DNA of 64,000 nucleotides from Pseudomonas taiwanensis (lineage in GTDB: Bacteria > Pseudomonadota > Gammaproteobacteria > Pseudomonadales > Pseudomonadaceae): assembly GCF_013393345.1 (NCBI RefSeq), contig NZ_QJRF01000045.1, forward strand, positions 117,008 through 181,007. The letters run 5' to 3'. Below, piece after piece: positions 42,749 through 51,163 of the stretch. A model generated the notes under the pieces. It saw only the letters and a list, made by a program, of their open reading frames with translations, was not told the DNA's origin and did not search any database. Made by a program: the position numbers and the translations under genes. Position 1 is the stretch's first letter, and every line of letters begins with the position of its first letter.

Positions 42749-43744
42749 TTACAGGGAGCGGACAGCGCCGGGCGCCAGGTGCTCTTCTTCTCGGGCAATG
42801 CCGTTGACCAGGGGCGCGCCGAATTCGGCCATCTCGATCTCGAAACGGTCGCCCGGACCGGCCTTGATGCCGTCGGCAAAGGACAGGGTCGCGGTGCCGA
42901 AGTAATGCACGTGGACATCGCCCGGACGCAGGAACTGCGCGTACTTGAAGTGGTGGTATTCGAGGTTTTCCAGGCTGTGGCACATGTTGTCTTCGCCGGA
43001 GAGGAACTCCTTCTCCCAGATCACCTCGCCATTGCGCCGGATGCGACTGGTACCGGCCAGGTGCGCTGGCAGCTCGCCCACGCGCAGCTCGGGACCGTAG
43101 GCGCAGAAGCGCAGCTTGGAATGGGCCAGGTAGAGGTAGCTGCGGCGCTCCAGTACGTGGTCGGAGAACTCATTGCCCAGCGCATAGCCCAGGCGATAGG
43201 GCTGGCCGTCCTCGCCTACCACATAGAGGCCCACCAGCTCGGGCTCTTCTCCGGCGTCCTCGGCGAAGGCCGGCACGGGGAAGTCGGCGCCGGGTCGCAC
43301 GACGATGCCGCCGTCACCCTTGTAGAACCATTCCGGCTGCGCACCGACATTGCCGGCGCCGGGTTTGCCGCCCTCCACGCCCCATTTGAACATGCGCATG
43401 GTGTCGGTCAGGGTGGCCTCGTCCTGGGCCTTCTGCTGGTGCATCTTGTCGCGGGTGGAGGCGCTGCCCAGGTGGGTCAGGCCGGTGCCGCTGACCAGGC
43501 AATGGGCCGGGTCTTCATGGTCCAGGGGCGGCAGTACGCGGCCGGCTTCCAGCAATTCGCGGTAGGCCGGACCGGGTTCGGTGCCACGGCTCAGGACTTC
43601 GTCCCGCAGGCTGCGGCCGGCGGCGATGGCGGCCAGGGCAAGGGCGCGGGTGCTGGCAGTGGCGCGCAGGACCTGGACCTGCTCACCCTCGATCACGCCA
43701 ACATGGCGCTGGCCGGTGGCGGTCTCGAACTGGATCAGTCTCAT
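42749..43744 (-). CDS. FAH-family AraD1-type 2-keto-3-deoxy-L-arabinonate dehydratase
   Basis: A 331-residue fumarylacetoacetate-hydrolase-fold protein of the AraD1 subfamily. LIQFETATGQRHVGVI begins it; SGTGLTHLGSASTRDKMHQ, GAGNVGAQPEWFYKGDG and VHYFGTATLSFADGI are the landmarks. AraD1-type enzymes turn 2-keto-3-deoxy-pentonate into alpha-ketoglutaric semialdehyde, the substrate of the next gene. A promoter shared with the divergent LysR gene lies just upstream. Confidence 0.87.
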   Translation of the reverse strand: MRLIQFETATGQRHVGVIEGEQVQVLRATASTRALALAAIAAGRSLRDEVLSRGTEPGPAYRELLEAGRVLPPLDHEDPAHCLVSGTGLTHLGSASTRDKMHQQKAQDEATLTDTMRMFKWGVEGGKPGAGNVGAQPEWFYKGDGGIVVRPGADFPVPAFAEDAGEEPELVGLYVVGEDGQPYRLGYALGNEFSDHVLERRSYLYLAHSKLRFCAYGPELRVGELPAHLAGTSRIRRNGEVIWEKEFLSGEDNMCHSLENLEYHHFKYAQFLRPGDVHVHYFGTATLSFADGIKAGPGDRFEIEMAEFGAPLVNGIAREEEHLAPGAVRSL

Positions 43745-43848
43745 GGCGATGACTCTCGTTGCGGGGTGTTGGCCGGGACTTTACGAATCCCCCGCCGGCC
43801 TGCCTAATGAGAGCTTCTGATCCCGCGATAACTTCTGGTCATCCCCCC

Positions 43849-44790
43849 ATGATCGCTTCCCTCCCCGCCCTGGTTTCCCGCCTGCGCCTGAAGCAACTGC
43901 GTCTGCTCATCGCCCTCGATGAACAGGGTTCGCTGCACAAGGCCGCCGAGCAGGTCGCCATTACCCAGCCCGGCGCCACCAAGGCGCTGAACGAGATCGA
44001 AGCCGCCTTCGGCATGCGCCTGTTCAACCGCACCAGCCAGGGCCTGGAAGCCAACGACCTGGGCCGCTGCGCGATTCGCTATGCGCGCCTGATCCACACT
44101 GACCTGGCGCACCTGCGGGAAGAGATGATCGGCATTCTCCAGGGCCAGGGCGGTCGCCTTTCGGTGGGCGCGGTGATGGGCGCGGTGCCGCTGCTGGCAC
44201 GCAGCCTGGAGCGACTGCGGGACACCCAGCCGGAGTTGTCGGTGGAGGTGGTGGAAGACACCAGCGCCCGTCTGCTGGGCCTGATCGACCAGGGCCGTCT
44301 GGACCTGGCCGTCTGCCGCACCAGCGTGAGCCCACGGCCCGACGCCTACGATGCCCAGGTGCTCTATGGCGAAACCCTGAAGGTCATGGCCAATCCGGCG
44401 CACCCGCTGGCGGGTGCCAAGGAGCTGGAGCTGGTGGAACTGGCCAACTACCCCTGGGTGGTATACCCCGCCAACATGCCCATGCGCCTGGTGCTGGAGC
44501 GCGAGTTCAGCCAGGCGGGGCTGGAGTTCCCGCGCTACCCGCTGGAGACCGCCTCGACGCTGACCACCGTAATGCTGCTGCGGCAGAATCCGCAGCTGAT
44601 CGCCCTGATGCCTCGCGAAGTGGCGGACGAAGCGATCCACCTGGGCAGCCTCGCCTGCCTGCGCCTGCAACTGCGTTCGCGCAGTGAGCCCTTCTCGGTG
44701 GTGATGCGCCGGGGCGCGCCGTTGTCCGCGCCGGCCCGCTTGCTGTGGCAGGCCCTTGAGGCGGAAAGCGCTTCACAACCGGGCGCCTGA
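43849..44790 (+). CDS. LysR-family regulator divergent from the AraD1-type operon
   Basis: About 313 residues: helix-turn-helix (SLHKAAEQVAITQPGATKALNEIE) and a LysR effector domain. Its divergent place suggests control of the AraD1-type and semialdehyde dehydrogenase genes by a pentonate or keto-deoxy acid. Start is uncertain: ATG at 43849 gives MIASLPALVSRLRLKQLRLL, while ATG at 43807 adds 14 residues; neither has a strong ribosome-binding site. The CHM isomerase gene follows in the same direction, 43 bp after. Confidence 0.86.
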   Translation: MIASLPALVSRLRLKQLRLLIALDEQGSLHKAAEQVAITQPGATKALNEIEAAFGMRLFNRTSQGLEANDLGRCAIRYARLIHTDLAHLREEMIGILQGQGGRLSVGAVMGAVPLLARSLERLRDTQPELSVEVVEDTSARLLGLIDQGRLDLAVCRTSVSPRPDAYDAQVLYGETLKVMANPAHPLAGAKELELVELANYPWVVYPANMPMRLVLEREFSQAGLEFPRYPLETASTLTTVMLLRQNPQLIALMPREVADEAIHLGSLACLRLQLRSRSEPFSVVMRRGAPLSAPARLLWQALEAESASQPGA

Positions 44791-44833
44791 TGCGCCCGGA
44801 ACACGAGTACAACCTCACGAACAGGAAAGCCCC

Positions 44834-45190
44834 ATGCCCCATCTCGTCATCGAGTACAGCGCCAACCTCACCGGCTTCGATGCCGCCGCCACCCTCGCCG
44901 CCTGCAATGGTTTCCTGGCTGACACCGGTCACTTCTCCGAAGCGGACATCAAGAGCCGCGCCGTACGCCATGAGCATTTCCTGGTGGGCGCCGCCAGCGA
45001 CGGCCGGGGCTTCGTACATGCCACGCTGTGGCTGCTCTCGGGCCGTCCGGAGAACGTCAAGCAGGCGCTCTCCCGTGGCGTGCTGGAAGCCATCGAGCAG
45101 ACCTTCAACAAACCCGATGGCCTCGACGTGCAGCTCAGCGTGCAGATGCAGGACATGGAGCGCAGCACCTATTCCAAGGCCTTCCTCTGA
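44834..45190 (+). CDS. 5-carboxymethyl-2-hydroxymuconate delta-isomerase family protein
   Basis: A 118-residue tautomerase-superfamily protein. The mature N-terminal Pro of MPHLVIEYSAN would be the catalytic base; later blocks KSRAVRHEHFLVG and GVLEAIEQTFN are typical of the CHMI/HpaF family. That family acts in homoprotocatechuate breakdown, but no other hpa genes are nearby, so the true substrate is uncertain. AGGAAAGC precedes the start. It is probably cotranscribed with the LysR gene. Confidence 0.8.
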   Translation: MPHLVIEYSANLTGFDAAATLAACNGFLADTGHFSEADIKSRAVRHEHFLVGAASDGRGFVHATLWLLSGRPENVKQALSRGVLEAIEQTFNKPDGLDVQLSVQMQDMERSTYSKAFL

Positions 45191-45198
45191 CCTGTGGC

Positions 45199-46296
45199 TC
45201 AGAGCCCTGAGGCGCGCTTCATGCAGCCCTGGTAGCGCCCATCCACCCGCTCGGCAAACCACTTGGTGGTGAGCTTGCGGGTGATCTTCGGGCTCTTCAG
45301 GTCGATGCCCGGCATCACTTCGCGGGGCAGCTTGCGCCGCTCGATCTTCTCGGCCAGGGCGAACACCTGTTCGTACAGGTCGGTTTCCTCGAACTCCAGG
45401 GTGTCACCCTTGAGCAAAGCGCGACGGATGGCCGAGTCGCTGAGGTCCAGTTGTTTCTGCAAGGCGCGCACCGCGAGTTCGGTGGCGCCCGCCTTGCTGG
45501 AGCCGTGGATCACCAGGTCACCGTCCAGCTCCAGGGGAATGCCCGAGGCCAGGCTCACGGCATTCTGGAAGGCGGCATTGCGGCTGGCGTACCAGCCGGC
45601 GTTGAAGTCGGCGAAGCGGTACAGCTGCTTCGGATAGTGCGCCGGGTAGCCCAACAGGTGGGCGATGCCGAAGTACATGCCACCACGCCGGGTGAAGACC
45701 TCCTGGCGAATGGAACCCTTGACCGGGTACGGGTAGTCCTTCGCGCTGGCTTCGGCGAAGGCGATGCTCACTTGCATGGGGCCGCCGGTGTGCACCGGGT
45801 TGAAGTTACCAAACAGTTTCCGGCCCAGGGGCACCATGTCGATGAAGTCGTCGAAGATGGCGCTCAGTTCCTTCTCCGTACGTGCGGCGGACAAGCGTTG
45901 GTCGTAGGTCTTGCCGTTGGGTGAGTCGATCTTCAGGGCGGAATTCACCACGAAGGCCGGTACATGCAGGCCACCGGCGCGACGCAGGATTTCCTGCCGG
46001 GCGATCTTCGCCAACCCCGGCACGGGCGGGTCCACCTGGTAGGTGGATTCCTGCTCGGTGACTGCCAGCACCGCGCAAAGGTTGCTGTTACTGGGTGAGA
46101 TGTCCTGCGCGGCGAAGGCGGCCTGGATATCAGCGGCCCAGCCCTGGCGATCCGTCACCTTGGCCGGCATCAGCTTCACGACCTTGGCACGCACCTCGGC
46201 CGGCCGCAGCACCGGCTCCTCCGGCCGTTGTGTACCGCAGGCGGCCAGGGTCAGTAGCGTGGCGAGGATGACGATGCGCGGGACGAGGTTGTTCAT
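45199..46296 (-). CDS. DUF1615 family lipoprotein
   Basis: A 365-residue protein with a lipoprotein signal peptide: IVILATLLTLAAC, lipid-attached Cys20. The rest matches the uncharacterised DUF1615 family, for example NSNLCAVLAVTEQESTYQVDPPVPGLAKIARQE and LGRKLFGNFNPVHTGGPMQVS, which resembles a lysozyme-like transglycosylase fold in the ESTYQ region. Role unknown. Start uncertain: ATG at 46296 begins the signal; an ATG at 46320 would add eight residues. Confidence 0.8.
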   Translation of the reverse strand: MNNLVPRIVILATLLTLAACGTQRPEEPVLRPAEVRAKVVKLMPAKVTDRQGWAADIQAAFAAQDISPSNSNLCAVLAVTEQESTYQVDPPVPGLAKIARQEILRRAGGLHVPAFVVNSALKIDSPNGKTYDQRLSAARTEKELSAIFDDFIDMVPLGRKLFGNFNPVHTGGPMQVSIAFAEASAKDYPYPVKGSIRQEVFTRRGGMYFGIAHLLGYPAHYPKQLYRFADFNAGWYASRNAAFQNAVSLASGIPLELDGDLVIHGSSKAGATELAVRALQKQLDLSDSAIRRALLKGDTLEFEETDLYEQVFALAEKIERRKLPREVMPGIDLKSPKITRKLTTKWFAERVDGRYQGCMKRASGL

Positions 46297-46350
46297 GAAA
46301 GGGGCTGCCTTGCGATTCATGTCGGAAAACATGGCATGAAAGACAGCTGC

Positions 46351-46592
46351 GGTGGGAGCGAATTCATTCGCGAAGCAGGACGCAGTCCTGCCGTAGGGCC
46401 TGCCCGCGAATCGTTGGGCTTCGCGTCGCTCAGCCACAACCTACAAGAGCGAACTGTGCCGATGTAGGGGCGAATTCATTCGCCAAGCAGGACGCAGTCC
46501 TGCCGTAGGTTGGTCTGAGCGCAGCGAAGCCCAACGAGGGCCTGGCATTGAATCGTTGGGCTTCGCGTCGCTCAGCCACAACCTACAAGAGC
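46351..46592. repeat. Two tandem REP-type composites
   Basis: Two copies of a composite GCGAATTCATTCGC - AGCAGGACGCAGTCCTGC - GGGCTTCGCGTCGCTCAGCC - CAACCTACAAGAGCG run head to tail, the second about 115-140 bp after the first. The family also occurs near 57.3-57.9 kb and at 68-148. Confidence 0.85.
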
Positions 46593-46596
46593 GCGG

Positions 46597-46956
46597 TCAA
46601 GCGCCGCCCCGGAAGCAGGAGAGGCCCCAGGCGGTGAGTTTGAACGGCAGGTGGTAATGCTGCTTGGCATCGGCGGTGCCGAAGCGATAGACCACTTCAT
46701 CGAGGAAGGGCAGTTCGGGTAACTGCATCCCTCTTTTCCGATAGAAATCCGCCACCTTCAGACGCACTTCATAGACGCCGGGACGGCAGCGATCTACGAG
46801 TTGGGCTAGTTCTTCCAGCTGGCCGCTGGCGCTGACAGGGCCGGCGCAGATCAGCTCGCAAGCCTCCCCCTCCAGCCGTACCAGTCGCACCTCCAGTCCT
46901 TCGGCCACGCTGCCGCTGGCGACGTCCACCACATGGATGGAGATGCCGCCACTCAC
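46597..46956 (-). CDS. uraH: 5-hydroxyisourate hydrolase (transthyretin-like)
   Basis: A 119-residue urate-pathway enzyme converting 5-hydroxyisourate to OHCU. The ISIHVVDVASG start with the catalytic His, FYRKRGMQLPELPFLDEVVYRF and AKQHYHLPFKLTAWGLS blocks fit the family. The usual C-terminal Tyr-Arg-Gly-Ser is CFRGGA here, an unusual change in the active-site signature. The start codon is GTG overlapping the stop of the deaminase gene (GTGA), so the two are coupled. Confidence 0.88.
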   Translation of the reverse strand: MSGGISIHVVDVASGSVAEGLEVRLVRLEGEACELICAGPVSASGQLEELAQLVDRCRPGVYEVRLKVADFYRKRGMQLPELPFLDEVVYRFGTADAKQHYHLPFKLTAWGLSCFRGGA

Positions 46957-47459
46957 GACCAGAAGCCTTCATGGGCGGTAGCAGCCTCGGACTCCAGCAT
47001 CGGCCCCAGCACCGCGACTTCGCGCTGGCCGCGGGCGAACACTTCGCGGCACGGCAAGGAGAAGGTGGGGTTTTCCGGATGGGCGCCGGTCAGTCCCAGC
47101 AGCGCGTGCTCCGACAGTGCGTAGACCACGCGCCCTATGCCGGTCCAGTACACCGCCCCGGCGCACATGCAGCAGGGTTCGGCGCTGGTGTAGAGGGTGC
47201 AATGGGCCAGTTCTTCCGGGCTCAGGATCTTGGCGGCCTGGGCGGCAGCGGCCAGTTCGGCGTGCTGGGTCGGGTCGCCTTCCGGCGGCATGGAGTTGTT
47301 GCCGGCCTGGGCGATCACCTTGCCGTTGCGGTCGGCCACAACTGCGGCGAAGGGATGGCGGCCGCGCTCGCGGGATTCCTCGGAGAGGCGGATGGACAGG
47401 CGCAGCAGTTCCAGGTCGAGGTCGTTGACGCCGGCGGGAACGAGGTTGCTGAAGGTCAT
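46953..47459 (-). CDS. Nucleoside/nucleobase deaminase, guanine-deaminase-like
   Basis: A 168-residue cytidine-deaminase-fold enzyme. The zinc site is His67-Ala-Glu69 (QHAELAAAAQ) with Cys96 and Cys99 (AEPCCMCAGAVYWTGIGRVVY). Placement beside the HIU hydrolase and a uracil-xanthine permease suggests guanine deamination or another purine step. The ATG at 47459 begins MTFSNLVPAGVNDLD; upstream in-frame frame is spurious. It is 37 bp after the permease gene on the same strand. Confidence 0.86.
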   Translation of the reverse strand: MTFSNLVPAGVNDLDLELLRLSIRLSEESRERGRHPFAAVVADRNGKVIAQAGNNSMPPEGDPTQHAELAAAAQAAKILSPEELAHCTLYTSAEPCCMCAGAVYWTGIGRVVYALSEHALLGLTGAHPENPTFSLPCREVFARGQREVAVLGPMLESEAATAHEGFWS

Positions 47460-47496
47460 GGGTGGCTCCTTGGCAGTAAAGGCGCAAATGCGCGAA

Positions 47497-48822
47497 TCAG
47501 TCGGCCAGCTCGGCGGTTTCACCCTGGCTGGCGGGCGCCTCCCGGTTCAGCAGGAGGTTGAGGACAATGGCGCTCAGCGCGCCGAGGAAGATGCCGCTCT
47601 CCAGCACCAGGCGCAGCGCGCCGTGGAAGTGTTCGAAGAGGGCCGGGAAGGACATGGGCAGCACGCCGACGCTCACCGACACAGCCACCACCAGGGCATT
47701 GCGGGTGCCCTCGAAGCGCACGCGTGATAGCTCCTGGATGCCGGCCACCGTGGTCATGCCGAACATCACGATGGCGCAGCCGCCGAGCACCGGAGTGGGC
47801 ACGGCGGCGATCAGCGCACCGAGCTTGGGGAACAGCCCCATGAGGATCATCAGCCCGCCCGCCGCTGCTACCACGAAACGGCTCTTGATGTTGGAAAGGG
47901 CGATCAGGCCAGTGTTCTGGGTGAAGGCGTTGTAAGGGAAGCTGTTGAACAGGCCGCCGACGATGGTGGAGAGGCCGTCGGCGCGGAAGGCATCGCCCAG
48001 GGTGCGCTGGGTAATGGTGCGGCCGGTGAGCTTGCCGATGGCCAGGCAGTTGCCGGTCGTCTCAGCCATGATCACCAGCATTGCCAGGGTCATGATCAGG
48101 ATGGGTGTCAGGGAGAACTCAGGCGCGCCGAAAGCCATGGGTGCGGACAGCTCGAACCAGGCCGCCTCCCCTACCCGGCTGAAGTCGGTCATGCCAAAGG
48201 CGGCAGCAATCAGACTGCCAGCGAACAGCCCGATCAATACGCTGAGATTGCCGACGAAGCCCGAGAGTCGCGCATGGATTATCAGGGTGATGGCGACCGT
48301 GGCCAGGCCTAGCAGCAGGTTGGCGGGCGCACCGAAATCCTCTGCGCCGGGGTTGCCGCCGCCGAGCCAGATGGCCGCTGCCGGCATGAGGGAAATGCCG
48401 ATAATGGTGATCAGGCTGCCGATCACCACCGGCGGGAAGAACCTCAGCAGGCGGCTGAACACCGGCGCCAGGGCAATGGTGATGAACCCGGCGGCGATCA
48501 CCGCGCCGAACACCTGGGTCAGCCCGTAGGCCTTGCCGATCATGATCATCGGCGCCAGGGCGATGAAGGAGCAGGCCTGCACCAGGGGCAGGCGCGCGCC
48601 AAAGCGCCAGAAGCCGAGGGTCTGGATCAGCGTGGCAATACCCGAGGTGAGCAGGTTGGCGTTGATCAGCAACACCACGTCGGCGCTGGAAAGCCCAAGG
48701 GCGCTTCCGAGGATCAGGGGGACAGCCACGGCGCCGGCATAAAGCACCAGCACGTGTTGCAGACCGTAGGTAACGAGTTGGCGAACGGGAAGCAGCTGGT
48801 CCACCGGATGGGGATGGCTCAT
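47497..48822 (-). CDS. NCS2-family nucleobase:cation symporter (xanthine/urate type)
   Basis: A 441-residue membrane transporter with about fourteen hydrophobic segments. TYGLQHVLVLYAGAVAVPLILG begins it; LVQACSFIALAPMI, AETTGNCLAIGKLTGR and FNSFPYNAFTQNTGLIALS are signature NCS2 blocks. Together with the deaminase and HIU hydrolase it makes a purine-use operon. The ATG at 48822 has AGGAG in the GGAGTACC sequence upstream. Confidence 0.92.
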   Translation of the reverse strand: MSHPHPVDQLLPVRQLVTYGLQHVLVLYAGAVAVPLILGSALGLSSADVVLLINANLLTSGIATLIQTLGFWRFGARLPLVQACSFIALAPMIMIGKAYGLTQVFGAVIAAGFITIALAPVFSRLLRFFPPVVIGSLITIIGISLMPAAAIWLGGGNPGAEDFGAPANLLLGLATVAITLIIHARLSGFVGNLSVLIGLFAGSLIAAAFGMTDFSRVGEAAWFELSAPMAFGAPEFSLTPILIMTLAMLVIMAETTGNCLAIGKLTGRTITQRTLGDAFRADGLSTIVGGLFNSFPYNAFTQNTGLIALSNIKSRFVVAAAGGLMILMGLFPKLGALIAAVPTPVLGGCAIVMFGMTTVAGIQELSRVRFEGTRNALVVAVSVSVGVLPMSFPALFEHFHGALRLVLESGIFLGALSAIVLNLLLNREAPASQGETAELAD

Positions 48823-48981
48823 GGAAGGTACTCCTGCAAAGCAACGTGTTCTTGTTTTTGGGTGTGGGTTGCCCAGCGATTCGAGGAGGCAGTGCTGGCT
48901 TGAGGCGGATGATCCCCACTTGCTGGCGATGGAACAAATGAATAACCATCGCCTCCATCGATGGATCAAGGGAGCTTCGCC

Positions 48982-49896
48982 ATGCGCTTTTCACTGGATC
49001 AGCTGCAGGTACTGGTCACCGTTGCCCAAGCCGGTTCCTTCTCGGCAGCCGCACGCCGTCTGGGCCGCACGCAGTCGACGGTCAGTGCCGCCATCGCCAA
49101 TCTGGAAACCGATCTGGGCGTGGAATTGTTCGACCGTTCCACCCGCATCCCGGCACTGACCGCTGCAGGCCAGAAGCTTCTGCTGGAGGCCGAAGCGGTG
49201 CTGGAGCGCTGCCTGGCGCTGGAAGGACATGCCGACAGCCTGACGGAAGAAACCGAGCCGAGCCTGACCCTGGCCATCGAGGTGCCCTACAACACCGTGA
49301 TGCCAGTACTGCGCGAGTTCGAGCAGGCGTTTCCTTATGTCGACCTGATCGTCCGCCACCCGGTCTATGGCGATGTAGCCGGCATGGTGCAGAAGGGTGA
49401 AGTCGAGATGGGTATTGCCTTCTCCCAACCGGAATATCCACGGGAACTGGAGTTCCAGCAGCTGGGCAAGCTGATCATGGTGCACGCCACCCACCCGTCA
49501 CACCCGCTGGCGCAGCTTGCCCAGGTCAGCTTCGCCGACCTCCACGCCCATCGACGACTGGCCTTCAGCGCTCACGCCAGCAAGCTGCCGAGCAGTGAAT
49601 ACCTGCGCTCTACCCAACTCTGGCAAGCGGAAAGCTATATGGCATTGCTGGAGATGGTGCGCGCGGGCCTAGGCTGGGCCACCCTGCCCCGTCAACTCAT
49701 CCATCGGGAGCTGGCCAACGGCGATCTGGTGGAACTGAACCTCGTCGCCTATCCGCATACGGACTGGCTGGTAGGCGTGGACCTGATCTGGCCGCGGCGG
49801 CAAGGCAGGGGCAAGGCCAAACGCTGGCTGCGGGAGCGGCTGATGCGGAACAAGGTGTTCGAGCTGGATAGCCAGGGCAAGGCGACGACGCTCTAG
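48982..49896 (+). CDS. LysR-family regulator divergent from the purine operon
   Basis: A 304-residue LysR protein: helix-turn-helix (GSFSAAARRLGRTQSTVSAAIANLE, about 17-41) and an effector domain. The divergent place suggests it controls the permease, deaminase and HIU hydrolase genes in response to a purine. GGGAG lies about nine bases before the ATG at 48982. Confidence 0.9.
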   Translation: MRFSLDQLQVLVTVAQAGSFSAAARRLGRTQSTVSAAIANLETDLGVELFDRSTRIPALTAAGQKLLLEAEAVLERCLALEGHADSLTEETEPSLTLAIEVPYNTVMPVLREFEQAFPYVDLIVRHPVYGDVAGMVQKGEVEMGIAFSQPEYPRELEFQQLGKLIMVHATHPSHPLAQLAQVSFADLHAHRRLAFSAHASKLPSSEYLRSTQLWQAESYMALLEMVRAGLGWATLPRQLIHRELANGDLVELNLVAYPHTDWLVGVDLIWPRRQGRGKAKRWLRERLMRNKVFELDSQGKATTL

Positions 49897-50219
49897 GACG
49901 AGACTTCCACGCGGGGCATGGGGTCCAGCATTCTGAACACTCGTTTTAGATGCTGAACCGAAAAATATTTTTCTCTATTCCGTAAAGTCTATATACATCA
50001 ATAGCTTACCTATTGAAAACCGATAAAAATCGGCCATTATTTTTTACGCTTTTCGTCGGCTTCGTTTGACATATTAAACGGCTCTGGCAGGCTATATAGC
50101 AGGTCTCGACCGGAAATCGCCCCGACGATTGCCGGCAGTGCTCGAGATCTCAGGTAGCCCCAAACCTCATTGGCGCGCCTGCACAGCAACGATAGGCTGA
50201 GCCTGTCCCAAGGTGAAAT
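49897..50219. other. 323-bp AT-rich intergenic region
   Basis: Unusually AT-rich for this window between 49,940 and 50,100 (AAAAATATTTTTCTC, TATATACATCAATAG). It probably holds the promoter of the downstream amidotransferase gene; a TTGACA at 50066 has no well-spaced -10. No gene is supported. A small hairpin CGATAAAAATCG sits at 50020-50031. Confidence 0.5.
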
Positions 50220-51035
50220 ATGTCCAACAGCAACATTGGCAATAAGAAACAGACCACTCGTAAACCGGTCGTCCTGATGTCCATGGGCGCCCAGGAACGC
50301 AAGGGCCACGACTACCAGGTGATGACCCACAAGTACATCGTGCCGCTGGTAGATATCTCCGAATGTGTACCGGTCCTCGTGCCCACCTGCTGCGGCACTG
50401 AAGACCTCGAGCAGTACCTCGATATGGCTGACGGCGTTTACCTCACCGGTGCCGGCAGCAACATCGACCCGACCCTCTACGGCCAGGAAAACCTGACCCC
50501 GGAGAAAGGTCAGGACAAGGATCGCGACCTCTTCGACCTGCCCCTGATCCGTGCTGCCCTCGAGCGCGGCCTGCCGATCTTCGGCATCTGCCGTGGCATG
50601 CAGGAAATCAACGTCGCCCTGGGCGGCGACATGTACCAGAAGGTCTATGCCGAGCCCGGCTTCAATGACCACCGCGAAAACACTGAAGATCCGGTGGACG
50701 TCCAGTACGCACCGGCCCACAGCGTGCGTGTGGAGCAGAACAGCTGGCTGCACAAGGTCCTGGGTACCGACACCATTCAGGTGAACTCGCTGCACGGCCA
50801 GGGCCTGAAAACCCTCGGCAAGGGCCTCGAAGCCATCGCCCGTGCCGAAGACGGCCTGGTGGAAGCCATTCACGCTCCAAAACTCTCGCCCTTCCTCTTC
50901 GCGGTGCAATGGCACCCGGAATGGCAGGCGGTGAAGAACCCCGACTCGGTGAAGATCTTCCAGGCCTTCGGTGAAGCCTGCCGCAAGCAGGTGGAGCGCA
51001 AGGCCAAGGGCAAGGCGTTCGATCACGCTGCCTGA
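50220..51035 (+). CDS. Class I glutamine-amidotransferase-like hydrolase (PuuD/SpuA type)
   Basis: A 271-residue peptidase C26 protein. Nucleophile Cys124 in FGICRGMQEIN; His232 and Glu234 in QWHPEW complete the triad. GAGSNIDPTLYG is typical of the gamma-glutamyl-GABA hydrolase group that acts in putrescine use, but no puu/spu genes are adjacent. AAGGTGAAAT precedes the ATG. The N-terminal 15 residues are polar and extend past the usual start. Confidence 0.88.
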   Translation: MSNSNIGNKKQTTRKPVVLMSMGAQERKGHDYQVMTHKYIVPLVDISECVPVLVPTCCGTEDLEQYLDMADGVYLTGAGSNIDPTLYGQENLTPEKGQDKDRDLFDLPLIRAALERGLPIFGICRGMQEINVALGGDMYQKVYAEPGFNDHRENTEDPVDVQYAPAHSVRVEQNSWLHKVLGTDTIQVNSLHGQGLKTLGKGLEAIARAEDGLVEAIHAPKLSPFLFAVQWHPEWQAVKNPDSVKIFQAFGEACRKQVERKAKGKAFDHAA

Positions 51036-51052
51036 GACTGCACCCGTTGAAT

Positions 51053-51082
51053 GAAGAAGCCCGGCACTTGCCGGGCTTCTTC
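51053..51082 (+). terminator. Terminator hairpin of the amidotransferase gene
   Basis: GAAGAAGCCCGGCA is answered by TGCCGGGCTTCTTC with a two-base loop, 18 bases after the stop codon. It could also work for the minus strand. No long T-run beyond the stem. Confidence 0.75.
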
Positions 51083-51163
51083 ATGTCTGACTAACAGCTC
51101 GAGGCTGGTCCTGCTCTTGCAGGGTGCCGGGCCTCGCTCCGAACTCGGTGCGCACAGCGCACC

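Noticed and set aside
50037..51026. 329-codon minus-strand frame antisense to the amidotransferase gene
   Set aside because: Low-complexity shadow; the plus strand carries Cys124, His232 and Glu234.
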